The notes: generated from the sequence alone by a model not told the origin. A stretch of 64,000 bases of DNA from JASJAR01 sp039198225 (GCA_039198225.1 JBCCTQ010000014.1:34173-98172), one strand, 5' to 3'; positions 42,815 to 52,356 are shown, counted from the first letter of the stretch. A program made the numbers and translations.

Positions 42815-43474
42815 ATGAAAAGAAGCGAAAACACGCTGATCGAGGCAAACGCAGACCGAACGGGAAAGCGGCTGAAGAAATCCCGTTATCATCACGGCGA
42901 TCTCCGGGCAGGATTGATCGAAGCCACCCGCCGTCTTGTCGAAGAAAAAGGGCCCGACGGTTTCTCCGTCTCAGATGCCTGCCGCCTTGCCGGCGTTTCG
43001 ACGGCTGCGCCCTATAAGCACTTCAAAGACAAGAACGAAATGATCGTCGCCATGGTTCTCGAAGGCATGGTGCGCTTCCGCTCGAACATCCTCGGTGCGC
43101 TTGAAGGGATACCCGAAGCGACCCCCGAACGGATCACCGCGATCGGCCGGGAATACGTCAACTTCGCCTTGAGGGAGAACGGTATTTTCCGACTGAAGTT
43201 CGGCGGCTTTACGGATCGTCTCGACGATCCGCGACTTCAGCGCGCGGGCCAAGCAACCTTTGACATCCTTCTGCACGAGGTGGCCACATGCCTCGGCGAA
43301 TCGGAGGTTACCGACGATGTCCGGCAACGCGGCTTCATGCTCTGGAGCTTTGTGCATGGGCTGTCTTTTCTTCTGGTCGACAAGCAGCTTGCGACCATGG
43401 GCGGCGAAAGTGACCGCGACCACATGCTGTCGGAAATCGCCAGACGCCTCCTTACGGATCGCCCTGTGTCCTAG
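42815..43474 (+). CDS. TetR-family transcriptional regulator
   Basis: 219 residues. Helix-turn-helix at about 44-65 (FSVSDACRLAGVSTAAPYKHF), preceded by YHHGDLRAGLIEAT, and a C-terminal ligand-binding domain with FMLWSFVHGLSFLLVDKQ, as in the TetR/AcrR WHG-containing subgroup. Probably represses the divergent RND operon. Its stop overlaps the stop of convergent mrpG by 4 bp. Confidence 0.92.
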   Translation: MKRSENTLIEANADRTGKRLKKSRYHHGDLRAGLIEATRRLVEEKGPDGFSVSDACRLAGVSTAAPYKHFKDKNEMIVAMVLEGMVRFRSNILGALEGIPEATPERITAIGREYVNFALRENGIFRLKFGGFTDRLDDPRLQRAGQATFDILLHEVATCLGESEVTDDVRQRGFMLWSFVHGLSFLLVDKQLATMGGESDRDHMLSEIARRLLTDRPVS

Positions 43475-43833
43475 GTCCGGTCCGGCGACTTGAGCGTTGC
43501 CCAGGTATCGTCGCGCGGCGGCGGTGGCGGCGTCACGCAATCCTGCTTGTGAATATTGACCTTGGCGATGAAATGCGCCGACACCGGCGCGGTCACGAAC
43601 AAGAAAGCCATGATGAGCAACTCATGTATCGAGGGATCGCCGGCGGCAAGGGCTGCAAGTACGGACGCCAGAAGCAGCATGCCGATCCCGACCGTTCCCA
43701 CTTTCGTCGGCGCATGCAGCCGGGTCATCGGCCTGTCGAACTTCAGCATCCCTATGGTGCCGATGACAATGAAAGCCGACCCGATGAGCAGTGAAAGCGC
43801 TGCGAGGAAAGAAATGAAACCTTCGATAATCAT
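43471..43833 (-). CDS. mrpG: Mrp/Pha cation:proton antiporter subunit G
   Basis: 120 residues; ATG at 43833 overlaps the mrpF TGA. Three membrane helices; FDRPMTRLHAPTKVGTVGIG is the signature of the MnhG/PhaG family. The hydrophilic tail contains a run of five prolines. Last gene of the six-gene operon for a multi-subunit Na+(K+)/H+ antiporter used in pH and salt homeostasis. Confidence 0.93.
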   Translation of the reverse strand: MIIEGFISFLAALSLLIGSAFIVIGTIGMLKFDRPMTRLHAPTKVGTVGIGMLLLASVLAALAAGDPSIHELLIMAFLFVTAPVSAHFIAKVNIHKQDCVTPPPPPRDDTWATLKSPDRT

Positions 43834-44117
43834 TCGATGATGTCCCCCCGCAACAGGAAACGCGCAAGCGCGACGGTTGACACAAACCCAAGCATCGCGA
43901 TCAGAAGCGAAACCTCGAAATAAATCTTGATCCCCTGATGGATGCCCAGAACGACCACGAAGCCGATCGCGTTGATGACCATCGTGTCGATCGCCAGAAT
44001 GCGGTCTCCGGGGGTCGGTCCCAGCACAAGCCGCGCCGTGGACAGGATCAGACCGATGGCAAGGGCAATGAATGCGACAATGACTGCAAAGCCCAGGAAG
44101 GAAGCGGAAGTCATCAT
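43830..44117 (-). CDS. mrpF: Mrp/Pha antiporter subunit F
   Basis: 95 residues with three hydrophobic helices. RLVLGPTPGDRILAIDTM is the MnhF/PhaF signature. Overlaps both neighbours by 4 bp (ATGA), indicating tight translational coupling and stoichiometric synthesis. Confidence 0.93.
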   Translation of the reverse strand: MMTSASFLGFAVIVAFIALAIGLILSTARLVLGPTPGDRILAIDTMVINAIGFVVVLGIHQGIKIYFEVSLLIAMLGFVSTVALARFLLRGDIIE

Positions 44118-44614
44118 GCGAAAATCTCCAAAAGGCGGCGTTCATAGCGTTCCTTGATACCGTCGCGCACCGCATCCGGGTCCTCTGTATGCAGGGCATG
44201 AACCAAAAGGCTGTGCCCCTCATCGGAAAGATCGGCCGAAACGGTGCCGGGTGTCAGAGTGATCGTTCCGGCCAAAATTGTGATCGCTTCCGGCTTGGTC
44301 AGTTCCAGCGGAATAACCACCCAGGCCGGCTTTAATTTCGCGTTGGGAACCGTGAGCACGATCCACGCCACCTGAATATTGCTGACGATGATGTCCCAGA
44401 TCACGATGCCGCTGTAGATGAGCATCTTGACCGGGCGAAATCCTTTAGGCGTGTCGGGCCACCAGATGGAGGTGATCCACGGGATAAGAATGCCCAGGAT
44501 GATCCCGAAAACCACCATTCCGGGGCTGACATCATTCTGTAGAAAGGTCCAGACAAGCGCCAGGATGACGGTCAAGAGCGGATGGGGAAGAAGCCAGCGA
44601 TAGGCGCGTACCAT
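44114..44614 (-). CDS. mrpE: Mrp/Pha antiporter subunit E
   Basis: 166 residues. Two N-terminal helices (LLPHPLLTVILALVWTFL; VVFGIILGILIPWI) and the MnhE motif ANSITLTPGT-like ILAGTITLTPGTVSADLS. A structural subunit of the antiporter complex. One-base gap to mrpD, 4-bp overlap with mrpF. Confidence 0.93.
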   Translation of the reverse strand: MVRAYRWLLPHPLLTVILALVWTFLQNDVSPGMVVFGIILGILIPWITSIWWPDTPKGFRPVKMLIYSGIVIWDIIVSNIQVAWIVLTVPNAKLKPAWVVIPLELTKPEAITILAGTITLTPGTVSADLSDEGHSLLVHALHTEDPDAVRDGIKERYERRLLEIFA

Positions 44615-44615
44615 G

Positions 44616-46157
44616 TCAGTTCTCCCCTTCGGTCGGACTCAACTTGCCGGGTGTATCAAGCACGGTCCGGACATAGGCGTCAGGTGAGAACAATTGCGCC
44701 GCCATCGTAGTGGTGTACCCGTGGACCTGCCCGGCAAACACTGTATGCGCAACCAGCAGGGACAGAAGCCCGCCGACGGAGGCATAGGCCAACCGGGACG
44801 GAAGCTGGCGTGTCACTGTTTCCTCTTCCGGCTCGATGCTGTGCGATTTCCAGAATATCACACTGCCCGCGCGCGCAAAACCGAGGATGCTGATAAGGCT
44901 CGACGTGAGCACAACCGCCCAGACCCAAACGACCAGATCGGTGCCATAGGCCGCATCAAGGACCATGATCTTTCCCAAAAATCCCGAAAGCGGTGGCAAC
45001 CCGGCCATGGCGATTGCGGCGGCAAAGAACAGCGCTGCTGTCAGGGCGGTCCCGATCAGTGGGGCTTGCGGTGTCAGCCCCACATCGCCGCGCCCCGTGC
45101 GCACAAGGTCCGAGACCAGGAACAAGACGGCACCGGCCAGTGTCGAATGCACGATGTAGTACAGCGCGGCGGCAATACCTGCCGGCGAAAACTGCGCGAT
45201 GGCCACCATCACCATCCCCATGGACCCGATGATTGAAAACGCGACCAGCCGGTCCAGTTTGCGAGAGGCCAGCACACCCACCATCCCGATCGCAACAGAA
45301 ATCAGTGCCGCCGGCAAAAGCCACAGGTCGTGCAGACCGGATGTCACCTCCAGATCGGGCGGGAACACCATCGTGTAAACGCGCACGATGGCATAAGCGC
45401 CGACCTTGGTCATGATCGCGAAAAGCGCCGCAACGGGGGCTGGCGCTTCGGCATAGCTTGACGGCAACCAGAAATGCAGTGGCACGAGTGCCGCCTTGAT
45501 CGCGAAAACCAGCAAAAGCAAAACCGCAGCGACGCGTATGCCGACCGTTTCCTCCGGTCCGATCAGCCGCACCCGCTCGGCGAGGTCTGCCATGTTGAGC
45601 GTGCCGGTTTCCGCATAGATCGCACCGAGTGCGAACAGGAAAAGCGTCGAACCGATCAGATTGAACAGCACGTACTGGACGCCCGCGCGCAGCCGCGCGT
45701 TGCCGCCCGCATGGATCATCAATCCGTAAGAGGCGATCAGCAGCACCTCGAAGAACACGAAGAGGTTGAAAAGGTCGCCGGTCAGGAACGCACCAAGGAT
45801 TCCCATGAGCTGGAACTGGAACAACGCGTGGAAGTGCCGCCCGCGATCGTCCCAGTTTGATCCGATGGCATAGAGCAGGACAAAGAGCGCAAGGACCGAG
45901 GTCAACAACACCATCAGCGTTGAAAGCCTGTCACCCACGATCACGATGCCGAACGGTGCGGCCCAGTCGCCCAGACGGTAGTAAATCACCGTACCGTCAG
46001 AGACCTGCCAGGCGAGTGCTGCCGCGATCGCGATCAGCGCCACGACCCCGGCAACGGAAAACACGCGCTGGATGCCAATGTGATACCGCGCTGCCAGGAC
46101 GACGAACGGCGCGAGTAGGGCTGGCAGGATGATCGGCGCAACAATCCAATGGGTCAC
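44616..46157 (-). CDS. mrpD: Mrp/Pha antiporter subunit D (NuoN/L-like)
   Basis: 513 residues, GTG start overlapping the mrpC stop (GTGA). About fourteen helices; the antiporter core, homologous to complex I NuoM/N, shows the conserved Glu in FFEVLLIASYGLMIHAGG and the Lys-containing FAIKAALVPLHFWLPSSYAEAP-type segment near 218-238. It forms one of the two ion-translocating modules with MrpA. Confidence 0.94.
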   Translation of the reverse strand: MTHWIVAPIILPALLAPFVVLAARYHIGIQRVFSVAGVVALIAIAAALAWQVSDGTVIYYRLGDWAAPFGIVIVGDRLSTLMVLLTSVLALFVLLYAIGSNWDDRGRHFHALFQFQLMGILGAFLTGDLFNLFVFFEVLLIASYGLMIHAGGNARLRAGVQYVLFNLIGSTLFLFALGAIYAETGTLNMADLAERVRLIGPEETVGIRVAAVLLLLVFAIKAALVPLHFWLPSSYAEAPAPVAALFAIMTKVGAYAIVRVYTMVFPPDLEVTSGLHDLWLLPAALISVAIGMVGVLASRKLDRLVAFSIIGSMGMVMVAIAQFSPAGIAAALYYIVHSTLAGAVLFLVSDLVRTGRGDVGLTPQAPLIGTALTAALFFAAAIAMAGLPPLSGFLGKIMVLDAAYGTDLVVWVWAVVLTSSLISILGFARAGSVIFWKSHSIEPEEETVTRQLPSRLAYASVGGLLSLLVAHTVFAGQVHGYTTTMAAQLFSPDAYVRTVLDTPGKLSPTEGEN

Positions 46158-46513
46158 GCGCGCTCCTCCTGCTCGGGCGACGCCTGGTCTTCCGCCTGGT
46201 CGTCAATGTGATCGTCGTTGGAGCCCAGAAACGCGCCAAGTCCGATCATCACCACCACCGCCGTCATGCCGAACGAAATGACAATCGCCGTCAGGACAAG
46301 CGCCTGTGGCAACGGGTCGGTGTAGGTCGTCACGTCATCGCGCAAAATAGGCGGCGCGCCGATAACGAGGCGCCCTGACGAGAACAGGAAGATGTTCACC
46401 GCGTATGTCAGCAGGGAAATGCCGAGAATGACCGGAAAGGTTCGCAACCGAAGCACCAGATAAATTCCACCGGCGGTCAGGAAACCGATTGCGGATGCGA
46501 CAAGCAGTTCCAT
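46154..46513 (-). CDS. mrpC: Mrp/Pha antiporter subunit C (NuoK-like)
   Basis: 119 residues from ATG at 46513, one base after the mrpAB stop. Three helices; GISLLTYAVNIFLFSSGRL and LPQALVLTAIVISFGMTA are typical of MnhC/NuoK. The C-terminal tail is acidic (DDHIDDQAEDQASPEQEE). Confidence 0.94.
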   Translation of the reverse strand: MELLVASAIGFLTAGGIYLVLRLRTFPVILGISLLTYAVNIFLFSSGRLVIGAPPILRDDVTTYTDPLPQALVLTAIVISFGMTAVVVMIGLGAFLGSNDDHIDDQAEDQASPEQEERA

Positions 46514-46514
46514 C

Positions 46515-49403
46515 TCACTCCCCTGCCTTCGCGGCAAAGGTCTGGTCTATTTCGTCCTCCGCCAACTCTTCGCGCGAGGGGTCGATATCCATGGGATACT
46601 CGCTGTCCTCGCTATCCGTCCGCCGCGCCAGGCGGGAAAAGCTTTCGAGCGACAGCATCACCGCACCCACGACGGCCAAGAAAACGCCGAGGTCGAACAG
46701 CGCCGCTGTCGCCAATTCGAACTCATTGAAAGGCGGGATGCGGACATAGGTGAAGTCGGAGGTCAGGAACGGTTTCGCCACGAACCACGAACCAACGCCG
46801 GTCAGTCCAGCAATCAACACGCCAGCGCCGATGATGCCATGATACGGATAACGCATCCTGGCGGAGGTCCACGCAAAGCCGCTCGCCATATATTGCATTA
46901 CCACGGCAATCGACACGACGAGGCCCGAGATGAACCCACCGCCCGGTTCATTGTGCCCGCGCAGAAAAATGTAGAAGCCGACCATCAGCACCACCGGCAT
47001 GATGACGCGGGTCAAAACCACCATCATCATCGGGTGCATGTCGCCCGCGCGCGGCTGGTCTGGAACACGGTTGAGAAGCCGCGCCCGCACCGGCCCGCCC
47101 AACAGCGTCTCCGTCAGGGCATAGATCAGCAGCGCCGCAATGCCGAGAACGATGATCTCGCCATAGGTATCAAAACCTCGAAAATCGACGAGGATCACGT
47201 TCACCACATTCGTGCCGCCGCCGCCCTTGTAGGAATTGGCAAGGTGGAACTCGGAGATCGGGGCCGTCACCGCATCGCGCACCATATAGTGATACGCCAG
47301 CGCAAATGTCGCGAGGCCCCCGGCGATCGCCACACCGGCATCGCGCACCCGACGCAGCGTGGTGCTTTCGACGGGGGTCCGGTTCGGCAGGAAGTTCAGC
47401 GCCAGCAACAGCAGAATGATCGTCACCACCTCCACCGTGAATTGGGTCATCGCAAGGTCAGGCGCGCTGAGTAGCACAAACCCGACGGAGACCATCAGCC
47501 CCACTATTCCAATCAGAATGAGGGCCAGGAAACGGTTTCGATGCATGAACACAAGTCCGCCGGTGGCGGCCACCAGCAATGCCCATCCTGCAATGGCAAC
47601 AGGGTTGGCGGGCGTCATTTCGCGCGTCGGCGCCGCGACGGTTCCAGTGACCCAGGCGTGGTATCCTGCACCGACGATTGCGATGGCACCGATCATGGCA
47701 TAACGCGTGAACGCGCCATTGTGCAAAAGCGACGTAAACGCCCGCGCGGTGGCAGCGACGGCTTCGATCAGCGCTTCGAAAATCACCTTCGCCTCCGGGC
47801 GTGGTGTCGCGTCCCAGAAACACGACAGCGGCGTAAAGACAAGGGTCAGCAACAGACCGCCCAGAACCGCGATGATCGACATGTAAAGCGCCGGTACCAG
47901 CCCGTGCCAGATTTTCAAATGCTTCTCCGAAACCTCCGCTGCCTCGCCCAGAACAGCCGCGGTGACGAGTTTCACCAACGGCTCTGCCAGAAACGGCGCG
48001 CAGCCGATTACAACCACCAGAACCACAAGGATCGCGGGCGGCATCCACATGCCTGGGTTCGGGTCATGGGGCTTTGCCGGATAGTCGTCGCGCACCGGGC
48101 CAAGAAATGTGTGGCCGATGAAGCGGAAGCAGTACGCGGCTGAAAAGAGCGATCCGATGGTCGCCAGCACCGGCACCAGCAGCGGGCTGTTGAACAGCAC
48201 GGTCTGGGTCGCCTCTTCCAGCATCATTTCCTTTGACAGGAAGCCGTTCAGGAAAGGAATGCCCGCCATCGACAGCGCGGCAAGCGTCGCAATGGTAAAG
48301 GTGACAGGCATCAGCGTGCGAAGCCCGCCAAGCCGCCGGATATCGCGGGTGTGCGCCTCGTGATCGACGATCCCTGCCGACATGAAAAGCGCCGCCTTGA
48401 AGGTCGCGTGGTTCAGGATGTGAAACACTGCAGCCATGGCACCGAACGACGTGCCGGTGCCAAGAAGCATCGTGATAAGCCCCAGGTGGCTGACGGTCGA
48501 AAAAGCCAGCAGCGCCTTCAGGTCATGCTTGAACAACGCGATCACGGCGCCGAGCACCATGGTCACAAGGCCCGCCGTCGTGACGATCACGAACCACTCG
48601 GGCGTGCCCGACAACACCGGCCACATCCTGGCCATAAGGAAAATCCCAGCCTTCACCATGGTTGCGGAGTGCAGGTAAGCCGAGACGGGTGTCGGCGCCG
48701 CCATGGCGTGCGGCAGCCAGAAATGGAACGGGAACTGCGCTGACTTGGTAAAGCAGCCGAGCAGGATCAGGATCAGCGCAGGCAGGTAAAGCGGATGCGC
48801 CTGGATCAGGTCGCGGTTCTGCAGGATCACGCTCAGGTCATAACTGCCCACGATCTGACCCAGGATAAGCATGCCGCCGATCATGGCGAGCCCCCCCATG
48901 CCGGTGACCGTAAGCGCCATGCGCGCCCCTTGCCGACCTTCCGGCAGATGCTTCCAGTAGCCGATCAACAGGAAGGATGACAGCGATGTCAGTTCCCAGA
49001 ACACCAGCAGAAGCAGGATGTTGTCACTCAGAACAATCCCCACCATCGCGCCCTGGAACAACAGCAAATAGGTGAAGAATTCACCCATATTGTCCTTGCG
49101 GCTCAGGTAGTGCCGGCCATAGGCGATTATCAAAAGGCCGATGCCGAGTATCAGAAGGGCAAAGAAAAAGCCCAACCCATCAAGCATGAGGGTAAAGTTC
49201 AATCCCAGCGTCGGAATCCAGTCAACCCGGGCGGTCACCAACTCGCCCGCCAGCACGGCCGGAAGATTGGTCAAAAGTCCGATAAAGGCGGCGAGCGTCA
49301 CCATGAAGGTCACACCCGCGCAAGCTGCGCGACCTGCGGCATTCATAATGCCGGGCAGCAAAGCGCCCAAAAACGGCAGTGCTACAATGAAAAAAAGTGA
49401 CAC
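46515..49403 (-). CDS. mrpA: Mrp/Pha antiporter subunit A fused to subunit B
   Basis: 962 residues. The N-terminal 770 residues are MrpA (NuoL-like), with LVFWELTSLSSFLLIGYW near 135 and KSAQFPFHFWLPHAMAAPTP near 221-240. The final part carries a MrpB domain (LTRVIMPVVLMVGFYIFLRG, NEPGGGFISGL). The AB fusion is the hallmark of the group 2 (PhaAB) operons of alphaproteobacteria. The acidic tail after MrpB is hydrophilic. First gene of the operon; the 256-bp upstream region to 49659 should contain its promoter, but I see no strong consensus there. Confidence 0.94.
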   Translation of the reverse strand: MSLFFIVALPFLGALLPGIMNAAGRAACAGVTFMVTLAAFIGLLTNLPAVLAGELVTARVDWIPTLGLNFTLMLDGLGFFFALLILGIGLLIIAYGRHYLSRKDNMGEFFTYLLLFQGAMVGIVLSDNILLLLVFWELTSLSSFLLIGYWKHLPEGRQGARMALTVTGMGGLAMIGGMLILGQIVGSYDLSVILQNRDLIQAHPLYLPALILILLGCFTKSAQFPFHFWLPHAMAAPTPVSAYLHSATMVKAGIFLMARMWPVLSGTPEWFVIVTTAGLVTMVLGAVIALFKHDLKALLAFSTVSHLGLITMLLGTGTSFGAMAAVFHILNHATFKAALFMSAGIVDHEAHTRDIRRLGGLRTLMPVTFTIATLAALSMAGIPFLNGFLSKEMMLEEATQTVLFNSPLLVPVLATIGSLFSAAYCFRFIGHTFLGPVRDDYPAKPHDPNPGMWMPPAILVVLVVVIGCAPFLAEPLVKLVTAAVLGEAAEVSEKHLKIWHGLVPALYMSIIAVLGGLLLTLVFTPLSCFWDATPRPEAKVIFEALIEAVAATARAFTSLLHNGAFTRYAMIGAIAIVGAGYHAWVTGTVAAPTREMTPANPVAIAGWALLVAATGGLVFMHRNRFLALILIGIVGLMVSVGFVLLSAPDLAMTQFTVEVVTIILLLLALNFLPNRTPVESTTLRRVRDAGVAIAGGLATFALAYHYMVRDAVTAPISEFHLANSYKGGGGTNVVNVILVDFRGFDTYGEIIVLGIAALLIYALTETLLGGPVRARLLNRVPDQPRAGDMHPMMMVVLTRVIMPVVLMVGFYIFLRGHNEPGGGFISGLVVSIAVVMQYMASGFAWTSARMRYPYHGIIGAGVLIAGLTGVGSWFVAKPFLTSDFTYVRIPPFNEFELATAALFDLGVFLAVVGAVMLSLESFSRLARRTDSEDSEYPMDIDPSREELAEDEIDQTFAAKAGE

Positions 49404-49659
49404 CTGTCAGACCCGCGTTAGTCGCCTTGCTTATTCAATTTCTGAAGATGGTACGCAATCGCATTCCGACAAGTGAATGTCTTGTACCGCGAAACCATCC
49501 GGTGGCGGAATAGGCGACAACATCTAACGTGACGATAATTCGTCTTGCTTTAACCCGCCATGAAGTCGGTCCAACGTACCTGCCCTCATCCATGTTCGCG
49601 GCTTCGCTTCGAACGGCCTTTCCGCTCACCTGACGCGCGTGTCTGGGTTTGCCGTGTTA

Positions 49660-50526
49660 TCAGGCGGCAATGCGAAGAAGCAGGCTCACGCTGATCGCGG
49701 TAATGAAGCCGCCCCCAAGAATGTGAAGACCGCTCGAAACCCGGCGCAACTCGTGGCTTGCAAGAGCTTGCAGCGTGCTTAGCCTGCGCGCAGCGACCGC
49801 CGACCACGCCACCAGCAGGTTCAACACCGCCGTGCCAAGACCCATGGTTACAACCGCAAGACAGCCTGTCCAAAACAGATCGAACCTTAGCGCGATGGCC
49901 AGAAGGAACACGGCGCCGGTGCAGGGTCGCAACGCGATGCTCCCGACCAGCATGGCGCCGTCACGAAAGCCGTGAAGCGTAGCGACATCCTCCGCCGTTG
50001 GTCCGTGAGCATGGCAGCAATGCCCATGGCTCGGTGCCGGACGCCAAAGCCGGATGCCGCGCCAGACCAAATAGGCGCCGATCAGTGCAATCGCTGCGTA
50101 GCTTGCGGAAGCGAGCCAAGTGTCGGCGAGTTCGCCCATCTCTGCGGTTCCGATTCCGAAGAGAACAGCCAGGACACCCACCAACAGAATGGCGGAAAGA
50201 GCCTGAGCGATGCTGGCCAGCACGGTCAGAACGGTCATCCGCCGCAGGTCAGTTCCCGAAGCAACGGCGGCGCCACCAAGCAATACCTTTCCGTGACCTG
50301 GTCCCAATGCGTGAACAAACCCATAGGCAAACGTCGCTGTGCACAGCGTCACCACCGCAAGCGCCTCACCCGCCTGAACCGCGCGCAGGGCGCGTGCCAT
50401 CGCCTCCTGAAAACCGCGCTGCGCCTCTACCGTCCACGCGAAAACCGCGACCCACGGCACAAGAAGCCAGATCAATCCTGCCGCCACGCAGACGGCGAAA
50501 ACCGGTGCATAGGGTTTCAGCCGCAT
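49660..50526 (-). CDS. NicO/RcnA-type metal transporter
   Basis: 288 residues from ATG at 50526, which lies inside the end of the DUF1007 gene; upstream starts only add out-of-frame coding. Six or more helices, with the family motif FVHALGPGHGKVLLGG near 74-89 and a short cytoplasmic His/Cys cluster (SHGHCCHAHGP). The family is annotated as nickel/cobalt transporters, often exporters. Here it is third in an operon with znuA and a DUF1007 gene, so zinc is a plausible substrate or the target of co-regulation. Confidence 0.85.
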   Translation of the reverse strand: MRLKPYAPVFAVCVAAGLIWLLVPWVAVFAWTVEAQRGFQEAMARALRAVQAGEALAVVTLCTATFAYGFVHALGPGHGKVLLGGAAVASGTDLRRMTVLTVLASIAQALSAILLVGVLAVLFGIGTAEMGELADTWLASASYAAIALIGAYLVWRGIRLWRPAPSHGHCCHAHGPTAEDVATLHGFRDGAMLVGSIALRPCTGAVFLLAIALRFDLFWTGCLAVVTMGLGTAVLNLLVAWSAVAARRLSTLQALASHELRRVSSGLHILGGGFITAISVSLLLRIAA

Positions 50527-51158
50527 CGAAGCCAGACCTCGTCCGCAAACAACCGTCCGACGTTTTCCTCTTCCGGTGTTTCTTCGCGCGACAACATCGC
50601 GAGTTTCTGTTGCAGTTCTTCGGTCGCGGCATCGGCGACAAAAGGCACGAGCTTTGCGTCGCAACCTGCGGGCATCTCATCCTCCACCGCGGCGACGGTG
50701 TAGGCGTAGTAGTAAAACGGGTCATAGAGCCGCAGAACAACCTCACCGGTCAGGCTCAGCGGCGCCGCCAGCGGCAAATCAAATCCCACCGAAATTCGGT
50801 CGTCCGCCATCCATGCCGAACCGTTGAGCGGGCGGGCCAGTGCCACGTCGTTTCCGTTCATCTCCAGATACGTGTCGCCCAGATAATCATCAGCCCAAAC
50901 TGTCTCACCGGCGACGATGGCCGAGCGATCGTCATCGTCAAGCGCGCCGTCCCCGTCCCTGTCGAGGTCGAGAATGTCGAACAGCGTCAGACTAGTGAAA
51001 GCATCATAGGTCCAGGTGATACGCAGCCCGGCCAAGCGCCCCGCATCGTCAAAGGTGAAACCGGTCCGCGCATCCACAAAGACATGCGGATGCGCCGCGA
51101 CCGGTGTCGTCAGCCCGAAGGCCAGAAAAGACAGCATGAAACCGAAAACGCGTGCCAT
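50517..51158 (-). CDS. DUF1007 periplasmic protein
   Basis: 213 residues with a signal peptide ending VAAHP (near residue 23) followed by HPHVFVDAR, a potential N-terminal metal-binding HPH motif typical of the family. It also has an EF-hand-like acidic loop DLDRDGDGALDDDDR near 64-78. DUF1007 proteins commonly accompany NicO-type transporters and are thought to be periplasmic metal handlers; no activity is established. Overlaps the NicO gene by 10 bp and is 16 bp downstream of znuA. Confidence 0.85.
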   Translation of the reverse strand: MARVFGFMLSFLAFGLTTPVAAHPHVFVDARTGFTFDDAGRLAGLRITWTYDAFTSLTLFDILDLDRDGDGALDDDDRSAIVAGETVWADDYLGDTYLEMNGNDVALARPLNGSAWMADDRISVGFDLPLAAPLSLTGEVVLRLYDPFYYYAYTVAAVEDEMPAGCDAKLVPFVADAATEELQQKLAMLSREETPEEENVGRLFADEVWLRCG

Positions 51159-51174
51159 GCGCCCTTCGTGTCAC

Positions 51175-52356
51175 CTAAGTCAGGCACTCCGCAAGCGCAC
51201 CCGCAAGATTTCGCAACAACTGGGGATACAAACCAACACCCGGAGCCAGATCCGACCCCAGCGGATCGGTCACGCCTGTCTTCGCTTCCGTGCCGTCCAG
51301 CACCGTCGCCACAAGGCCGGGGTTGTACTGGGGCTCGGAGAGCACGCAATCGATACCCTCGTCCCGGACGCGCCCCTGAATTTCCGCAATGCGCGCCGGG
51401 CTCGGTGCGGAAGCATCCGACAACGAAATCGCACCGGCCGCCGGAAATTCGAACGCGTCCTCAAAGTACTGATAAGCGTCATGGAACACGATGAACGCCT
51501 TGCCGCGCGCTGGCTCTAGGATCGCCGAAATCTCGCTCGACAGGGCCTCTATTTCCTCGCGCGCCTCAGCCGCATTCGCGAAATAGGCACCGGCATTCTC
51601 GGGATCGACCGCCGAAAGCTGGGCCGCAATCGTGTTTAGCCAGACAGCCGCATTCTCAGGCGACAACCATGCGTGGGGGTCATGTTCCCCATGATCGTGG
51701 CCCGCGTGGTCATCGTCGTGACCTGCATCCGCATGATCCTCATGGCCGTGGTCGTCATGCCCGTGATCGTCGTGGCTAGCCTCCGCATGATCCTCATGAC
51801 CGTGGTCGTCATGGGCGTGGTCGTCATGGCCATGCTTCGCTTCCGCATGTTCCTCGTGGTCGTGATCGTCGTGATCGGCCTCCGCATGCTCCTCATGGTC
51901 GTGGTCATCATGCCCGTGATCGTCGTGTTCCGCGCTGGCGTGTTCTTCGTGCCCATGGTCGTCATGATCGCCGTGATCGCCATGGTCGTGGGCCTCGAAC
52001 AGCGCGTTTTCGCGAAAATCAAGCAGCGTGATGCCATCCGCATGCAACAGCTCCGTCACTGCAGCATCGCCTGCAAGCGTTTCGACGGCGTCCTCCAACC
52101 ACGGCGTCATATCTTCGCCGAGCCAGAACACAACATCGGCATCATCAAGGGCCGCAGCCTCGGAAGGGCGCAAACTGTATTCGTGGGGTGAGGCGCCGGC
52201 CGGAATGATAAGGTCGGGCGCGGCGACACCTTCCATGACCCGCGCGACGAGTGAATGAACAGGCGCAATATCAACCGCGACGGACGGCGCATCCGCAAGG
52301 GCTGTTCCGCCCATTAGCATGGCAGTGAGTGTGGCTGGTACGAGCTTTATGGACAT
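51175..52356 (-). CDS. znuA: Zinc ABC transporter substrate-binding protein ZnuA
   Basis: 393 residues. Signal peptide ending TALA. Cluster A-I binding protein: His34 (DIAPVHSLV), His58 (PAGASPHEYSL) and a later His (FIVFHDAYQYF) fit the Zn ligands. Between them is a very long His/Asp/Glu-rich loop (residues about 122-229), far longer than in Escherichia coli ZnuA, built from short repeats such as HDDHGHEDHAEA. It captures Zn2+ in the periplasm for ZnuB/ZnuC, encoded divergently beyond zur. First gene of a znuA-DUF1007-nicO operon. Confidence 0.95.
   Translation of the reverse strand: MSIKLVPATLTAMLMGGTALADAPSVAVDIAPVHSLVARVMEGVAAPDLIIPAGASPHEYSLRPSEAAALDDADVVFWLGEDMTPWLEDAVETLAGDAAVTELLHADGITLLDFRENALFEAHDHGDHGDHDDHGHEEHASAEHDDHGHDDHDHEEHAEADHDDHDHEEHAEAKHGHDDHAHDDHGHEDHAEASHDDHGHDDHGHEDHADAGHDDDHAGHDHGEHDPHAWLSPENAAVWLNTIAAQLSAVDPENAGAYFANAAEAREEIEALSSEISAILEPARGKAFIVFHDAYQYFEDAFEFPAAGAISLSDASAPSPARIAEIQGRVRDEGIDCVLSEPQYNPGLVATVLDGTEAKTGVTDPLGSDLAPGVGLYPQLLRNLAGALAECLT
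51670..51993 (-). repeat. Tandem degenerate repeats encoding the ZnuA His-rich loop
   Basis: About 320 bp made of imperfect 6- to 39-bp units coding for His-Asp-Asp-His-Gly-His and Glu-Glu/Asp-His-Ala-Glu-Ala. Strong internal similarity implies expansion by slippage or unequal exchange; the length probably varies between strains. Confidence 0.75.

Noticed and set aside
51670..51993. CRISPR-like repeat array
   Set aside because: Units are degenerate, in frame with znuA and without unique spacers; they encode the His-rich loop.
51673..52191. Plus-strand hydrophobic open frame opposite znuA
   Set aside because: Its Val/Met-rich sequence is just the antisense reading of His/Asp codons in the ZnuA repeat tract; no ribosome site.
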